A DNA stretch of 38,251 nt from the NCBI GenBank assembly GCA_965658615.1, contig CBFHSX010000012.1, positions 1-38,251 on the forward strand, read 5' to 3'. Positions 15,759-24,317 of this stretch are shown piece after piece; the first letter of the stretch is position 1; each line of letters starts with the position of its first letter. This DNA is from UBA8337 sp965658615 (lineage in GTDB: Bacteria; Pseudomonadota; Alphaproteobacteria; RS24). The notes below the pieces were generated by a model. That model saw only the letters and a list, made by a program, of their open reading frames with translations. It ran no database searches and had not been told where the DNA came from. The translations under genes and the position numbers were made by a program.

Positions 15759-17402
15759 TTACATCATGCCGCCCATACCGCCCATGCCGCCCATATCCGG
15801 CATGGCCGGGGCAGCAGCACCGGCCGGTGCCGGTTTTTCGGCGACCATGGCTTCGGTGGTGATCAGCAGACCGGCAACCGATGCGGCGTCACGCAGCGCG
15901 GTTGTTACCACTTTGGCCGGGTCAACAATACCGGCGGCGATGAGGTCGCAGTAGACTTCATTTTGCGCGTCAAAGCCGATTTTGCCTTTGCCGTCCAAAA
16001 CCTTGCCGACCACGATCGAGCCTTCAACACCGGCATTTTCAGAAATCTGACGCAGCGGTGCTTCCAGCGCTTTGCGGATAATGTTGATACCGGCTTGGAT
16101 ATCAGCATTTTCGCTGGTTTCTTTCTCAACCGCTTTCGAAGCCAGCAGAAGCGCCGTGCCGCCGCCCGGTACGATACCGGCTTCAACGGCAGCGCGTGTG
16201 GCGTTCAGCGCGTCATCGACGCGGTCTTTACGCTCTTTCACTTCGACTTCCGTGGCACCACCGACTTTCAGCACGGCAACACCGCCGGCCAGCTTGGCCA
16301 CGCGCTCTTGCAGTTTTTCGCGATCATAATCGGATGTGGTGTTTTCGATTTGCGTGCGGATTTGACCGACACGTGCCTCAATGTCTTTTTTCTTGCCGGC
16401 CCCATCGACAACAACCGTGTCGTCTTTGGTGATGTTGATACGCTTGGCGGTGCCCAGCATATCCAGCGTGACATTTTCCAGCTTAATGCCGAGATCTTCC
16501 GACACAACCTGACCACCGGTCAAAATGGCGATGTCTTCCAGCATGGCTTTGCGACGGTCGCCAAAGCCCGGGGCTTTGACAGCGGCGATTTTCAGGCCGC
16601 CGCGCAGCTTGTTGACCACCAAAGTGGCCAGCGCTTCGCCTTCAATGTCTTCAGCAATAATCAGCAGCGGGCGCGAGGCCTGCACAACAGCTTCCAGCAC
16701 CGGCACGAGGCTTTGCAGATTCGACAATTTGGCTTCGTGCAGCAGGATGAGCGGGTCTTCCAACTCGGCCGTCATTTTGTCAGCATTGGTGATGAAATAG
16801 GGTGACAGATAACCGCGATCGAATTGCATGCCCTCGACAACGTCGAGTTCGCTATCCAGACCTTTGGCTTCTTCCACCGTGATAACGCCTTCATTGCCGA
16901 CCTTATCCATGGCCGTGGCAATCATGGAGCCGATTTCGGCTTCGCCATTGGCTGAGATGGTGCCGACTTGGGCGATCTCTTCATTGGATTTGACTTTTTT
17001 CGCACGCTTGTCGATATCGGCCAGAGCGGCGATGGCGGCTTGGTCGATACCGCGCTTCAGATCCATCGGGTTCATGCCGGCGGCAACGGCCTTATGGCCT
17101 TCGCGAACGATGGCTTGCGTCAAAACCGTGGCGGTCGTGGTGCCGTCACCGGCGACATCATTGGTGCGCGAAGCCACTTCGCGGACCATTTGAGCGCCCA
17201 TATTTTCAAACTTATCTTCAAGCTCGATTTCTTTGGCAACCGAGACACCGTCTTTTGTGGTGCGCGGTGCGCCGAAGGATTTGTCGAGCACAACATTGCG
17301 GCCTTTCGGGCCCAGCGTTACTTTGACGGCATCGGCCAGAATGTCGACGCCTTTAAGCATTTTATCGCGGGCTTCAGAGCCAAACTTTACATCTTTTGCC
17401 AT
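15759..17402 (-). CDS. groEL: 60-kDa chaperonin GroEL
   Basis: ATP-dependent folding chamber, working with GroES. The 547-aa protein is full-length, with LGPKGRNVVLDKSFGAP, the ATP-binding DGTTTATVL, the apical-domain GYLSPYFITNADKM, the conserved ATEVEVKERKDRVDDALNATRAAVEAGIVPGGGTAL, and the C-terminal Gly-Met repeat GGMGGMGGMM. AGGAGA precedes the ATG by about 6 nt. It is 30 nt downstream of groES in the same operon. Confidence 0.99.
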   Translation of the reverse strand: MAKDVKFGSEARDKMLKGVDILADAVKVTLGPKGRNVVLDKSFGAPRTTKDGVSVAKEIELEDKFENMGAQMVREVASRTNDVAGDGTTTATVLTQAIVREGHKAVAAGMNPMDLKRGIDQAAIAALADIDKRAKKVKSNEEIAQVGTISANGEAEIGSMIATAMDKVGNEGVITVEEAKGLDSELDVVEGMQFDRGYLSPYFITNADKMTAELEDPLILLHEAKLSNLQSLVPVLEAVVQASRPLLIIAEDIEGEALATLVVNKLRGGLKIAAVKAPGFGDRRKAMLEDIAILTGGQVVSEDLGIKLENVTLDMLGTAKRINITKDDTVVVDGAGKKKDIEARVGQIRTQIENTTSDYDREKLQERVAKLAGGVAVLKVGGATEVEVKERKDRVDDALNATRAAVEAGIVPGGGTALLLASKAVEKETSENADIQAGINIIRKALEAPLRQISENAGVEGSIVVGKVLDGKGKIGFDAQNEVYCDLIAAGIVDPAKVVTTALRDAASVAGLLITTEAMVAEKPAPAGAAAPAMPDMGGMGGMGGMM

Positions 17403-17432
17403 GATTATCTCCTGTAATCGAAACGGGCGGCC

Positions 17433-17720
17433 TTAGCCGATAATGCCCAAAATGTCGCTTTCTTTCATGATCAACAGCTCTTCGCCATTGATCGTGACTT
17501 CGCTGCCCGACCATTTGCCGAACAGAACCGTGTCTTTTTCTTTGACATCCAGCGGGGTGACTTTGCCGTCATCGCCACGTGTGCCACTGCCTACGGCAAC
17601 AACAACGCCTTGCGACGGTTTTTCTTGCGCGCTGTCGGGAATAATAATGCCGCCAGCGGTTTTGGTGTCTTCATCAACGCGACGCACAAGCACGCGGTCA
17701 TGCAAAGGACGAAATTTCAT
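17433..17720 (-). CDS. groES: 10-kDa co-chaperonin GroES
   Basis: Heptameric lid for GroEL. The start is set at MKFRPLHDRVLVRR (95 aa), supported by GGAGAAGG just upstream; the longer open frame upstream would run through the CIRCE operator. The mobile loop (KTAGGIIIPDSAQEKPSQG) and the terminal EELLIMKESDILGII are typical. First gene of the groESL operon, with a CIRCE element in its leader. Confidence 0.98.
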   Translation of the reverse strand: MKFRPLHDRVLVRRVDEDTKTAGGIIIPDSAQEKPSQGVVVAVGSGTRGDDGKVTPLDVKEKDTVLFGKWSGSEVTINGEELLIMKESDILGIIG

Positions 17721-17753
17721 CTGCCTTCTCCTATAAGGGTCTTGCTGTAAGTT

Positions 17754-17780
17754 TTGGCACTCCCCGTATGAGAGTGCCAA
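17754..17780 (-). promoter_or_regulatory. CIRCE element (HrcA operator) of groESL
   Basis: TTGGCACTC (17754-17762), a 9-bp spacer and GAGTGCCAA (17772-17780) match the CIRCE consensus TTAGCACTC-N9-GAGTGCTAA with one symmetric change per arm. It sits between the promoter and the groES ribosome site, as expected for HrcA repression. Confidence 0.95.
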
Positions 17781-17791
17781 ATTGCTAGATT

Positions 17792-17820
17792 GAGATAGGA
17801 AAGCCGCGCGCATGTGTCAA
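17792..17820 (-). promoter_or_regulatory. groESL promoter
   Basis: On the minus strand TTGACA (17820-17815) and TATCTC (17797-17792) are 17 bp apart. Transcription would start near 17785, placing CIRCE at the very start of the leader. A heat-shock sigma promoter overlapping the same site cannot be excluded. Confidence 0.65.
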
Positions 17821-17876
17821 CAGCGCGACAATAATTTTTTAACCAATTTTTTATGAGCAAATTCTTATAGAACCGG

Positions 17877-17917
17877 AAAAAATGGCCGACGGCTTCTGGA
17901 AAAGAGAACCGTCGGCC
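17877..17917 (-). terminator. Rho-independent terminator of the candidate small RNA
   Basis: On the minus strand GGCCGACGG (17917-17909) pairs with CCGTCGGCC (17892-17884). The stem extends inward by TTCT/AGAA past one bulged base and is followed by A and six T residues (17882-17877). Confidence 0.9.
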
Positions 17918-18060
17918 GCCAAATGGCAGCCCGGGCGGAGGTCAGACGCATGGTCGGTGGGAAAAACCACATGCCTTCCCACAGGCTTTACACATTGGCA
18001 TACTGTTACCAGTACGCCCTCTATTTCAGCCATAAAAACGTCCGACGCAATAGGGATATT
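17877..18060 (-). ncRNA. Candidate structured small RNA upstream of groESL
   Basis: The 317-bp gap between groES and the SDR gene has structure that fits RNA better than protein. On the minus strand there are: a 9-bp stem closed by a GUAA (GNRA) tetraloop at 18018-17997, with a G-U pair; a 7-bp stem at 17982-17957 (GTGGGAA/TTCCCAC); a CCGCC/GGCGG stem at 17938-17916; and a strong terminator ending at 17877. The 5' end is uncertain, somewhere near 18040-18100. A 60-codon ORF (18033-17851) runs past the terminator and uses GTA and ATA codons that are uncommon in the neighbouring genes, so I do not call it. It does not match 6S, SRP, RNase P or tmRNA signatures that I can recall. Confidence 0.5.
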
Positions 18061-18110
18061 TTCAGTAATTTCAATGACTTAAAATAAGTTCACTGAAGTG
18101 AAAATATCCC
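18053..18110. repeat. Nested inverted repeats between the SDR gene and the candidate RNA
   Basis: A perfect 12-bp inverted repeat (GGGATATTTTCA at 18053-18064, TGAAAATATCCC at 18099-18110) encloses two smaller palindromes: ACTTA-AAA-TAAGT (18077-18089) and TTCACT-GA-AGTGAA (18089-18102). There is no T-run, so it is a poor terminator. An operator or promoter role for the minus-strand RNA is possible. Confidence 0.7.
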
Positions 18111-18132
18111 CTTTCGCAGCGAATGCTGTCGC

Positions 18133-18897
18133 CTAAGCGATGGTTTGACCACCATCAATAACCAATTGCTGGCCGGTCATAAAAGCTCCGGCATCGCTGG
18201 CCAAGAAGACCGCCGCGCCGGCAATTTCGTCCGGCATGCCGATACGGCGCATCGGCGTCGAGGCCGTGGATTGTTCGAGAATATCGGGATTGTCCCACAG
18301 CGCCTGCGCGAAATAGGTCTTGATGAGACCCGGCGCAATCGCATTGGCGCGGATGTTTTTGTTGCCGTGCTCCACCGCAATATTGCGCGCCAGCTGGAAA
18401 TCAGCAGCTTTTGACAGACCATAAGTGCCGAGCATGGGCGAGCCTTTAATGCCGCCAATCGATGAAATAACGATAATCGCACCGTCTTGGCGCTCCAACA
18501 TGCCGGGCAGCACCATATTGGACAGCCAGTGATTGGACTTCACATTATTGGCCATGATTTTGTCGAAAGCATCATCCGGACAATCCATGGACGGGCCGAA
18601 ATACGGATTAACAGCGGCATTGCAGACCAAAATATCAACCTGCCCGAAATGCGCTATGGTTTGGTCAACAAGGTTTTGCAACTGGTCTTTCGCGCCAATA
18701 TTGCACTCGACTGTCAGCGCGCGGCCCGGATGTTTTTCATTGATCGAATTGGTTACCTCGTCACACGCCGCGGCTTTGCGGCTCGAGACGACGACATTGG
18801 CGCCGTGATCGGCCATTTGGCGAGCAATCGCCTCGCCAATGCCGCGCGATGCACCGGTAATGATAGCGGTTTTGCCGGATAGATCGAATAGTTGCAT
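18133..18897 (-). CDS. SDR family NAD(P)-dependent oxidoreductase
   Basis: Classical short-chain dehydrogenase of 254 aa. It has the Rossmann motif TGASRGIG (14-21), the NNAG-like CNAAVNP, catalytic Ser146, Tyr159 and Lys163 (TYGLSKAA), and the C-terminal GQQLVIDGGQTIA. GGGAGG lies about 5 nt before the ATG. Similar proteins act on hydroxyacyl-CoA or small alcohols, but the substrate cannot be deduced. The gene stands alone, divergent from the HAD phosphatase gene, and ends next to the nested inverted repeats. Confidence 0.88.
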   Translation of the reverse strand: MQLFDLSGKTAIITGASRGIGEAIARQMADHGANVVVSSRKAAACDEVTNSINEKHPGRALTVECNIGAKDQLQNLVDQTIAHFGQVDILVCNAAVNPYFGPSMDCPDDAFDKIMANNVKSNHWLSNMVLPGMLERQDGAIIVISSIGGIKGSPMLGTYGLSKAADFQLARNIAVEHGNKNIRANAIAPGLIKTYFAQALWDNPDILEQSTASTPMRRIGMPDEIAGAAVFLASDAGAFMTGQQLVIDGGQTIA

Positions 18898-19053
18898 TTT
18901 TGCCTCCCTAAACTTGGTGAAACGCTAGCAGAATTTCTCAAAGCGTCAATGCTGCAAGCGCCGCAACATGATGGTTTCAGCATCTGTCGCGCTTGACGCA
19001 GCCGACGAAAGCGGGCAGCTTCGCCGACGCGTAAGAGATTTGGAGCCCGCCCC

Positions 19054-19911
19054 ATGACCCTGCCCCGCCTGCTTGACGGATTTGCCGAGATTGCTGCCGA
19101 TTATGACGCCGTGCTGTGTGATATTTGGGGGGTGCTGCATAATGGCCGTGCGCCCTTTGCCGGCGTTGACGAGGCGCTGGCGACCTATCGCGCGCAAGGC
19201 GGCAAGGTGTTGCTGTTATCAAACGCGCCGCGCCCCGGTGCCGCGGCGCTGAAACGGCTCGACACAATTGGCAATCGGCGCAGCTCTTATGACGATATTC
19301 TGACCTCGGGTGATGCCAGCCGCGCCAAACTCAATGAGCTGGGCGCACAAGGCCAAAGCTGCTGCCATATCGGTCCCGATAAGGATGCCGATTTGACCGA
19401 CGGGTTGGACATTACCATTACCGATATGGCGCATGCCGATGTGGTGCTGTTCTCCGGCATGTATGACGATATGAGTGAGGCACCCGCCGATTACACCCCG
19501 ATGCTGACCGAAATGCAGGCGCGCGGCCTGCCGATGATTTGCCCCAATCCTGACCGCACGGTGATGGTCGGCGACCAAATCATTTATTGCGCCGGTGCCG
19601 TGGCCGAGCTTTACGAGAGCATGGGCGGCGAAGTTATTTGGATGGGCAAGCCCTATCCGGTGGTTTATCAGCGCGCCGCCGCCATGTTGGCCGATATGTG
19701 CGACATGGATAGCCCGCGCGTACTGGCCATTGGCGACGGGCCGAAGACCGATATTCCGGGGGCTGAAGCGGCCGGCATTGACGCGCTGTTTATCAGCGGC
19801 GGACTGGCCGGAGCGTCGGGGGCCAAGATCGATACGGCCGAAGACATTGCCGCCGTGCTGGCGGAAGAGAACACATACGCCGCCTATGCCATGCGGCATC
19901 TGATTTGGTAA
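19054..19911 (+). CDS. HAD superfamily IIA phosphatase (TIGR01459-like)
   Basis: A 285-aa NagD-like HAD hydrolase. Motif I is CDIWGVLHNG: the nucleophile Asp is present, but the usual second Asp of DxD is Trp. Motif II is LLLSNAPRPG, then GKPYPVVYQRA supplies the Lys, and GDGPKTDIPGAEAAGIDALFI supplies the acidic pair. The class IIA cap lies between about residues 75 and 190. This subgroup is known mainly from alphaproteobacteria and its substrate is unknown. GGAG sits 8 nt before the ATG. ribF follows 50 nt downstream, so a phosphatase acting on flavin intermediates is conceivable but not shown. Confidence 0.85.
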   Translation: MTLPRLLDGFAEIAADYDAVLCDIWGVLHNGRAPFAGVDEALATYRAQGGKVLLLSNAPRPGAAALKRLDTIGNRRSSYDDILTSGDASRAKLNELGAQGQSCCHIGPDKDADLTDGLDITITDMAHADVVLFSGMYDDMSEAPADYTPMLTEMQARGLPMICPNPDRTVMVGDQIIYCAGAVAELYESMGGEVIWMGKPYPVVYQRAAAMLADMCDMDSPRVLAIGDGPKTDIPGAEAAGIDALFISGGLAGASGAKIDTAEDIAAVLAEENTYAAYAMRHLIW

Positions 19912-19961
19912 GCCGCATCTGCTAACTTGTCTGCCACACAAACACACCCTAAATTAAGGGC

Positions 19962-20936
19962 ATGAGTAAACTCACCCAAAAACCGGTTCAGCTTTTTCGT
20001 AGCCTAGAAGGCCTGCCCGCCAATGTGCAGGGTGCCGTATTGGCGATCGGCAATTTTGACGGCGTGCATTTGGGCCACCAGCAAGTGATTGCCCAAGCCC
20101 GCGCGCAGGCCGAAAAGCTCGACGCGCCTTTGGGGGTCATGCTGTTCGACCCGCATCCGCAACAATTTTTTGCGCCCGATGCGCCGCCCTTCCGACTGAC
20201 ACGATTGGTGACGCGCGCCGCCCTGCTGGCTGATCTTGGGGTCGACTTCACCCTCGCCCTGCCGTTTGACGGGGCCATGGCGGATTGCGAAGCGGAGGAT
20301 TTCATCACCGATATCCTGCTGGCCAAGCTTGGCGTCAAAGCCGTTGCGGTCGGTTATGATTTCTGCTTCGGCAAAGCCCGCAAAGGCAATTTCACCATGC
20401 TGGCCGATTATGGTGCCAAGCTGGGCTTCGCGGCCACCGCCACCGAGGCCGTATTGCAACCGGGCAGCACCGCGCCTTATTCATCCTCCGCCATTCGCAA
20501 TCTGCTGCGCGACGGCGACCCGCAAGGCGCGGCGGCGCTTATGGGCCATGCGTTCGCCATCGAGGCGCCGGTTGACCATGGCGACCAACGCGGGCGCACC
20601 ATCGGTTTTCCGACCGCCAATATGGCGCTGAATGATTATGTACTGCCAAAATTCGGCGTCTATGCGGTGTGCGCCGATATTCTGGACGGCGATTTTGCCG
20701 GTCAGACCTTTGACGGCGTTGCCAATCTGGGCATGCGCCCGACAGTCGGCACGGAGCGACCGCGCCTCGAGACGCATTTATTCGCGTTTGACGGCGATAT
20801 TTACGACGCCAATTTGCGCGTCTCGCTTCTGCATTTTATTCGCCCCGAGCAGCGTTTTGACGGGCTCGACGCCCTGACCGCACAAATCGCCAAGGACAGC
20901 GATACGGCGCGCGAAATGCTTGGCAGGACAGCGTGA
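19962..20936 (+). CDS. ribF: Bifunctional riboflavin kinase / FAD synthetase
   Basis: Phosphorylates riboflavin to FMN and adenylylates FMN to FAD. The N-terminal nucleotidyltransferase half shows GNFDGVHLGH (30-39), LFDPHPQQFF, GYDFCFGKARKGN and SSSAIRNLL. The C-terminal flavokinase half shows GRTIGFPTANM, PKFGVYAV, GVANLGMRPTVG and ETHLFAFDGDIYDANLRV. Length of 324 aa is usual. It is followed 19 nt later by ileS, a common ribF-ileS-lspA order in bacteria. Confidence 0.96.
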   Translation: MSKLTQKPVQLFRSLEGLPANVQGAVLAIGNFDGVHLGHQQVIAQARAQAEKLDAPLGVMLFDPHPQQFFAPDAPPFRLTRLVTRAALLADLGVDFTLALPFDGAMADCEAEDFITDILLAKLGVKAVAVGYDFCFGKARKGNFTMLADYGAKLGFAATATEAVLQPGSTAPYSSSAIRNLLRDGDPQGAAALMGHAFAIEAPVDHGDQRGRTIGFPTANMALNDYVLPKFGVYAVCADILDGDFAGQTFDGVANLGMRPTVGTERPRLETHLFAFDGDIYDANLRVSLLHFIRPEQRFDGLDALTAQIAKDSDTAREMLGRTA

Positions 20937-20955
20937 GCTTGCTACAAGGCAGGCC

Positions 20956-23757
20956 ATGAGTGAGACAGAAAATAGCCGTGATTGGCGCGAGACGCTGAAC
21001 CTGCCGCAAACCGAATTTCCGATGAAAGCCGGTCTGCCGAAACGCGAACCCGATATTTTGGCGCATTGGACCAACATCGGCCTGCGCGACAAACTGCGCG
21101 CGCAAAGCAAAGGTCGCGAAAAATTCGTCCTGCATGACGGCCCGCCCTATGCCAATGGCGATATTCATATCGGTCACGCGCTGAATAAAATCCTCAAAGA
21201 CGTGATTGTCCGTTCGCACCAAATGATGGGCAAAGACGCCGTCTATGTGCCGGGTTGGGATTGCCACGGCCTGCCGATCGAATGGAAAATCGAAGAGCAA
21301 TATCGCAATAAAGGCCAGGACAAAGACGATGTGCCGGCCACGGAGTTTCGTGCGCAATGCCGGGAGTTCGCGCAAAATTGGGTGAATGTGCAATCCGAAC
21401 AATTCCAGCGCCTCGGCATTATGGGCGATTGGGAAAACCCCTATACGACCATGGCGTTTGACGCCGAAGCGGTCATTGTGGCCGAGTTTCAGAAATTCAT
21501 CATGGATGGCTCGCTCTATCGGGGGTCCAAACCGGTCATGTGGTCGGTGGTTGAAAAAACCGCCCTGGCCGAGGCCGAGGTAGAATATGAAGAGCATGTC
21601 TCGCCGACCATATTTGTGAAATTTCCGGTGCAGGGCATGGCCGATACTTATGCGGTCATCTGGACGACAACCCCATGGACCATTCCGGGCAATCGTGCCA
21701 TCGCCTATGCAAGCGGCCTGACTTATGGCCTGTATCGGGCCAATGGCGACAAGCTGATCTTATGCGATAATCTGGCGGCGCAAACAATGGGCGCAGCACA
21801 AATCGAGGACTATACACGGCTTGGTGATATCGACCCGGCCGGTCTGGTCTGCCATCATCCGTTTAACGGGCAAGGCTATGATTTCGACGTGCCGGTGCTG
21901 GCCGGTGATTTCGTCACTGATGAAACCGGCACGGGTCTGGTGCATATCGCGCCGGGGCACGGCCAAGACGACTTTGAACTGGGGCTGAAGCACAATATTG
22001 AGGTGCCGTTTACCGTCGATGAGGGCGGGGTTTATTACGACCATGTGCCGCTTTTTGCCGGTCGCCGCGTGCTCGATGAAAAAGGCAAGGTCGGCGATGC
22101 TAATGGCGGCGTTATCGGCGCGCTGGTCGAGGCCGAGCGGCTGCTGGCCAAGGGAAAATTGCGCCACCAATACCCGCATAGCTGGCGTTCGAAAGCGCCG
22201 CTGATCTTCCGCAATACGCCGCAATGGTTTATCTCCATGCAGCAAAACGGCCTGCGCGAAACGGCGTTGAAAGCCATTGCCGAGACGGCTTTTTACCCTG
22301 AGACGGGCCGCAATCGCATTCAGTCCATGGTTGAAAACCGCCCCGATTGGGTGGTGTCGCGGCAGCGCGCTTGGGGTGTGCCGCTGACGATTTTTGTCGA
22401 TAAGGCGAGCGGCGAACCGCTGCGCGATGACGCCGTCAATCAGCGCATAGTTGCGGCGGTGAAAGCCGAAGGCGCTGATGCGTGGTTCAATACCGACCCG
22501 CAAGTGTTTTTGGGCGAGGCTTATCAGGCCGCCGATTACGAGCAAGTCACCGATATTCTCGATGTCTGGTTCGATAGCGGCGTGACGCATGCCTTTGTGC
22601 TGGAAGCGCGCGATGATTTGCACTGGCCGGCCGATGTGTATTTCGAGGGCAGCGACCAGCATCGCGGCTGGTTCCAATCCTCGCTCTTGGAGGCTTGCGC
22701 GACACGCGGCCAAGCGCCATATAAAAACGTCGTCACACATGGCTTCACCATGACCGAGCAGGGCAAGAAAATGTCCAAATCCTTGGGCAATGCGGTAGAC
22801 CCGCTCAAGGTTATCCAGCAATCGGGGGCCGAGATTATCCGCCTTTGGACCATGTCGTGCGATTATTCCGAAGACCAGCGCATCGGCCCGGAGATCATTA
22901 AAGCCAATACGGATGCCTATCGCAAATTGCGCAACGGCTTCCGCTTCCTGCTCGGCAATCTCGCTGATTTTGACGAAGCAGAGAAAGTCGCACCGGCCGA
23001 TATGCCGGAGCTTGAACGCTATATGCTGCACCGTCTGGCCGAACTGGACGCGCTGGTGCGCGAGAATTACACGCATTTTGATTTCCGCAAAATTTACCAG
23101 GCCCTGTTCAATTTCATGACGGTTGACCTGTCGGCGTTTTATTTCGACATCCGCAAAGACACTCTATATTGCGACGCACATAGCTCGATTGAACGGCGCG
23201 CCTGCCGCACAGTTATGGATATGGCGTTTCACTGCCTGACGCGCTGGCTGGCCCCGGTCTTGTGTTTCACCACAGAAGAGGTTTGGCAATCGCGCTTTGG
23301 CGTTGGCGATGACAGCGTGCATTTGCAGCAATTCATCACCCCCGACGCCGCTTGGCACGACGCCGCTTTGGCCGCCAAATGGGACAAAATCCGCAATATT
23401 CGCCGTGTCGTCACCGGCGCGTTGGAGATCGAGCGGCGCGAAAAGCGCATCGGCTCCAGCCTCGAAGCAGCGCCGGTTTTGTATATTGACGACGCCGATT
23501 TGCAAGCCGTGATTGCCGGGCAAAACATGGCCGATATTTGCATCACCAGCCAAATTGATATTCGCCATGAGGCAGCACCGGCGCACGCCTTTACCCTTGA
23601 CGATGTGAGCGGTGTCGGCGTTGTGCCTGCTATGGCCGAAGGGCAAAAATGCCAGCGCTCTTGGAAAATCCTGCCCGATGTCGGCTCGGTTGACGGTTAT
23701 CCGGATTTGAGCCCGCGCGACGCCGCAGCGGTGGCCGAATATGACGCAAGCGCCTAA
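20956..23757 (+). CDS. ileS: Isoleucyl-tRNA synthetase
   Basis: Class I synthetase, 933 aa from the ATG at 20956; an upstream TTG in frame lies inside ribF and is not favoured. It has the HIGH motif (GDIHIGHALNKILKD, near residue 72), the editing domain with TTPWTIPGNRAIAY, the GSDQHRGWFQSSLL block, and the KMSKSLGN signature near residue 604. The C-terminal region where many enzymes bind zinc reads KCQRSWK and later LSPRD, so three of four cysteines are missing. The stop lies inside lspA (17-nt overlap). Confidence 0.97.
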   Translation: MSETENSRDWRETLNLPQTEFPMKAGLPKREPDILAHWTNIGLRDKLRAQSKGREKFVLHDGPPYANGDIHIGHALNKILKDVIVRSHQMMGKDAVYVPGWDCHGLPIEWKIEEQYRNKGQDKDDVPATEFRAQCREFAQNWVNVQSEQFQRLGIMGDWENPYTTMAFDAEAVIVAEFQKFIMDGSLYRGSKPVMWSVVEKTALAEAEVEYEEHVSPTIFVKFPVQGMADTYAVIWTTTPWTIPGNRAIAYASGLTYGLYRANGDKLILCDNLAAQTMGAAQIEDYTRLGDIDPAGLVCHHPFNGQGYDFDVPVLAGDFVTDETGTGLVHIAPGHGQDDFELGLKHNIEVPFTVDEGGVYYDHVPLFAGRRVLDEKGKVGDANGGVIGALVEAERLLAKGKLRHQYPHSWRSKAPLIFRNTPQWFISMQQNGLRETALKAIAETAFYPETGRNRIQSMVENRPDWVVSRQRAWGVPLTIFVDKASGEPLRDDAVNQRIVAAVKAEGADAWFNTDPQVFLGEAYQAADYEQVTDILDVWFDSGVTHAFVLEARDDLHWPADVYFEGSDQHRGWFQSSLLEACATRGQAPYKNVVTHGFTMTEQGKKMSKSLGNAVDPLKVIQQSGAEIIRLWTMSCDYSEDQRIGPEIIKANTDAYRKLRNGFRFLLGNLADFDEAEKVAPADMPELERYMLHRLAELDALVRENYTHFDFRKIYQALFNFMTVDLSAFYFDIRKDTLYCDAHSSIERRACRTVMDMAFHCLTRWLAPVLCFTTEEVWQSRFGVGDDSVHLQQFITPDAAWHDAALAAKWDKIRNIRRVVTGALEIERREKRIGSSLEAAPVLYIDDADLQAVIAGQNMADICITSQIDIRHEAAPAHAFTLDDVSGVGVVPAMAEGQKCQRSWKILPDVGSVDGYPDLSPRDAAAVAEYDASA

Positions 23758-24250
23758 ACCCTTTACGCTGGCGCATGGCATAAGCTGGGCGCTGATTTGG
23801 GCAGCGCTGGACCAGACCAGCAAATGGGCCGTGGTTCATTATTTTGCGTTTCAAACGCATCAGCCTATGGCCGTGCTGCCCTTTCTTGACCTGACATTGG
23901 TTTGGAATACCGGCATGAGTTACGGTTTTCTCGGCGGGTCCGGCGAATTTGGACGCTGGCTTTTGAGCGCGGTGGCGGTTTTTGCCATCGGGCTTTTTAT
24001 GTGGTTTTTGAAACCGGGCGAAACGCGCCTCAATGGCATGGGTTACGCGCTGCTGGCCGGTGGCGCGCTGGGCAATCTTGTTGACCGGCTCTGGTATGGC
24101 GCGGTGGTCGATTTTGTCTCGCTGCATTGGAACGGGTTTTACTGGTACGTGTTCAACCTCGCTGATGTGTGGATTACGTTGGCCGTGGTGTTGTTGTTGC
24201 TGCAAATCTGGCGCGAGCGAAACACTTCACAAGAAGAGACGGGCCGGTGA
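23741..24250 (+). CDS. lspA: Lipoprotein signal peptidase II
   Basis: Inner-membrane aspartyl protease that cleaves prolipoproteins after lipidation. The 169-aa protein has four membrane helices, LDQTSKWAVVHY near the N-terminus, NTGMSYGFL, and catalytic aspartates Asp115 (GNLVDRLWYGAVVDF) and Asp142 (FNLADVWI). It overlaps the end of ileS by 17 nt. Downstream genes encode two predicted lipoproteins that would be its substrates. Confidence 0.95.
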   Translation: MTQAPKPFTLAHGISWALIWAALDQTSKWAVVHYFAFQTHQPMAVLPFLDLTLVWNTGMSYGFLGGSGEFGRWLLSAVAVFAIGLFMWFLKPGETRLNGMGYALLAGGALGNLVDRLWYGAVVDFVSLHWNGFYWYVFNLADVWITLAVVLLLLQIWRERNTSQEETGR

Positions 24251-24317
24251 GCCGAGACGCTTTGCGCGCCGCGCATAATCGGTTATAGATAAGACGCTTA
24301 ACGAAATGGGGACTGAC

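Noticed and set aside
17851..18033. 60-codon ORF on the minus strand in the groES-SDR gap
   Set aside because: It runs through a strong intrinsic terminator before its stop, has no Shine-Dalgarno, and uses GTA/ATA codons uncommon in neighbouring genes. RNA structure explains the region better.
17882..18082. 66-codon ORF on the plus strand in the same gap
   Set aside because: It starts inside the terminator stem, has no ribosome site and reads across several palindromes.
18053..18110. Insertion-sequence ends
   Set aside because: The inverted repeats enclose only 34 bp, with no transposase and no flanking target duplication. Kept only as a repeat or operator.
19912..19961. Possible FMN riboswitch before ribF
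   Set aside because: The gap is only 50 bp, far too short for an FMN aptamer, and none of its conserved elements is visible.
21760..23076. 438-codon ORF opposite ileS
   Set aside because: Antisense shadow in GC-rich coding sequence; no motif, while the other strand has all IleRS signatures.
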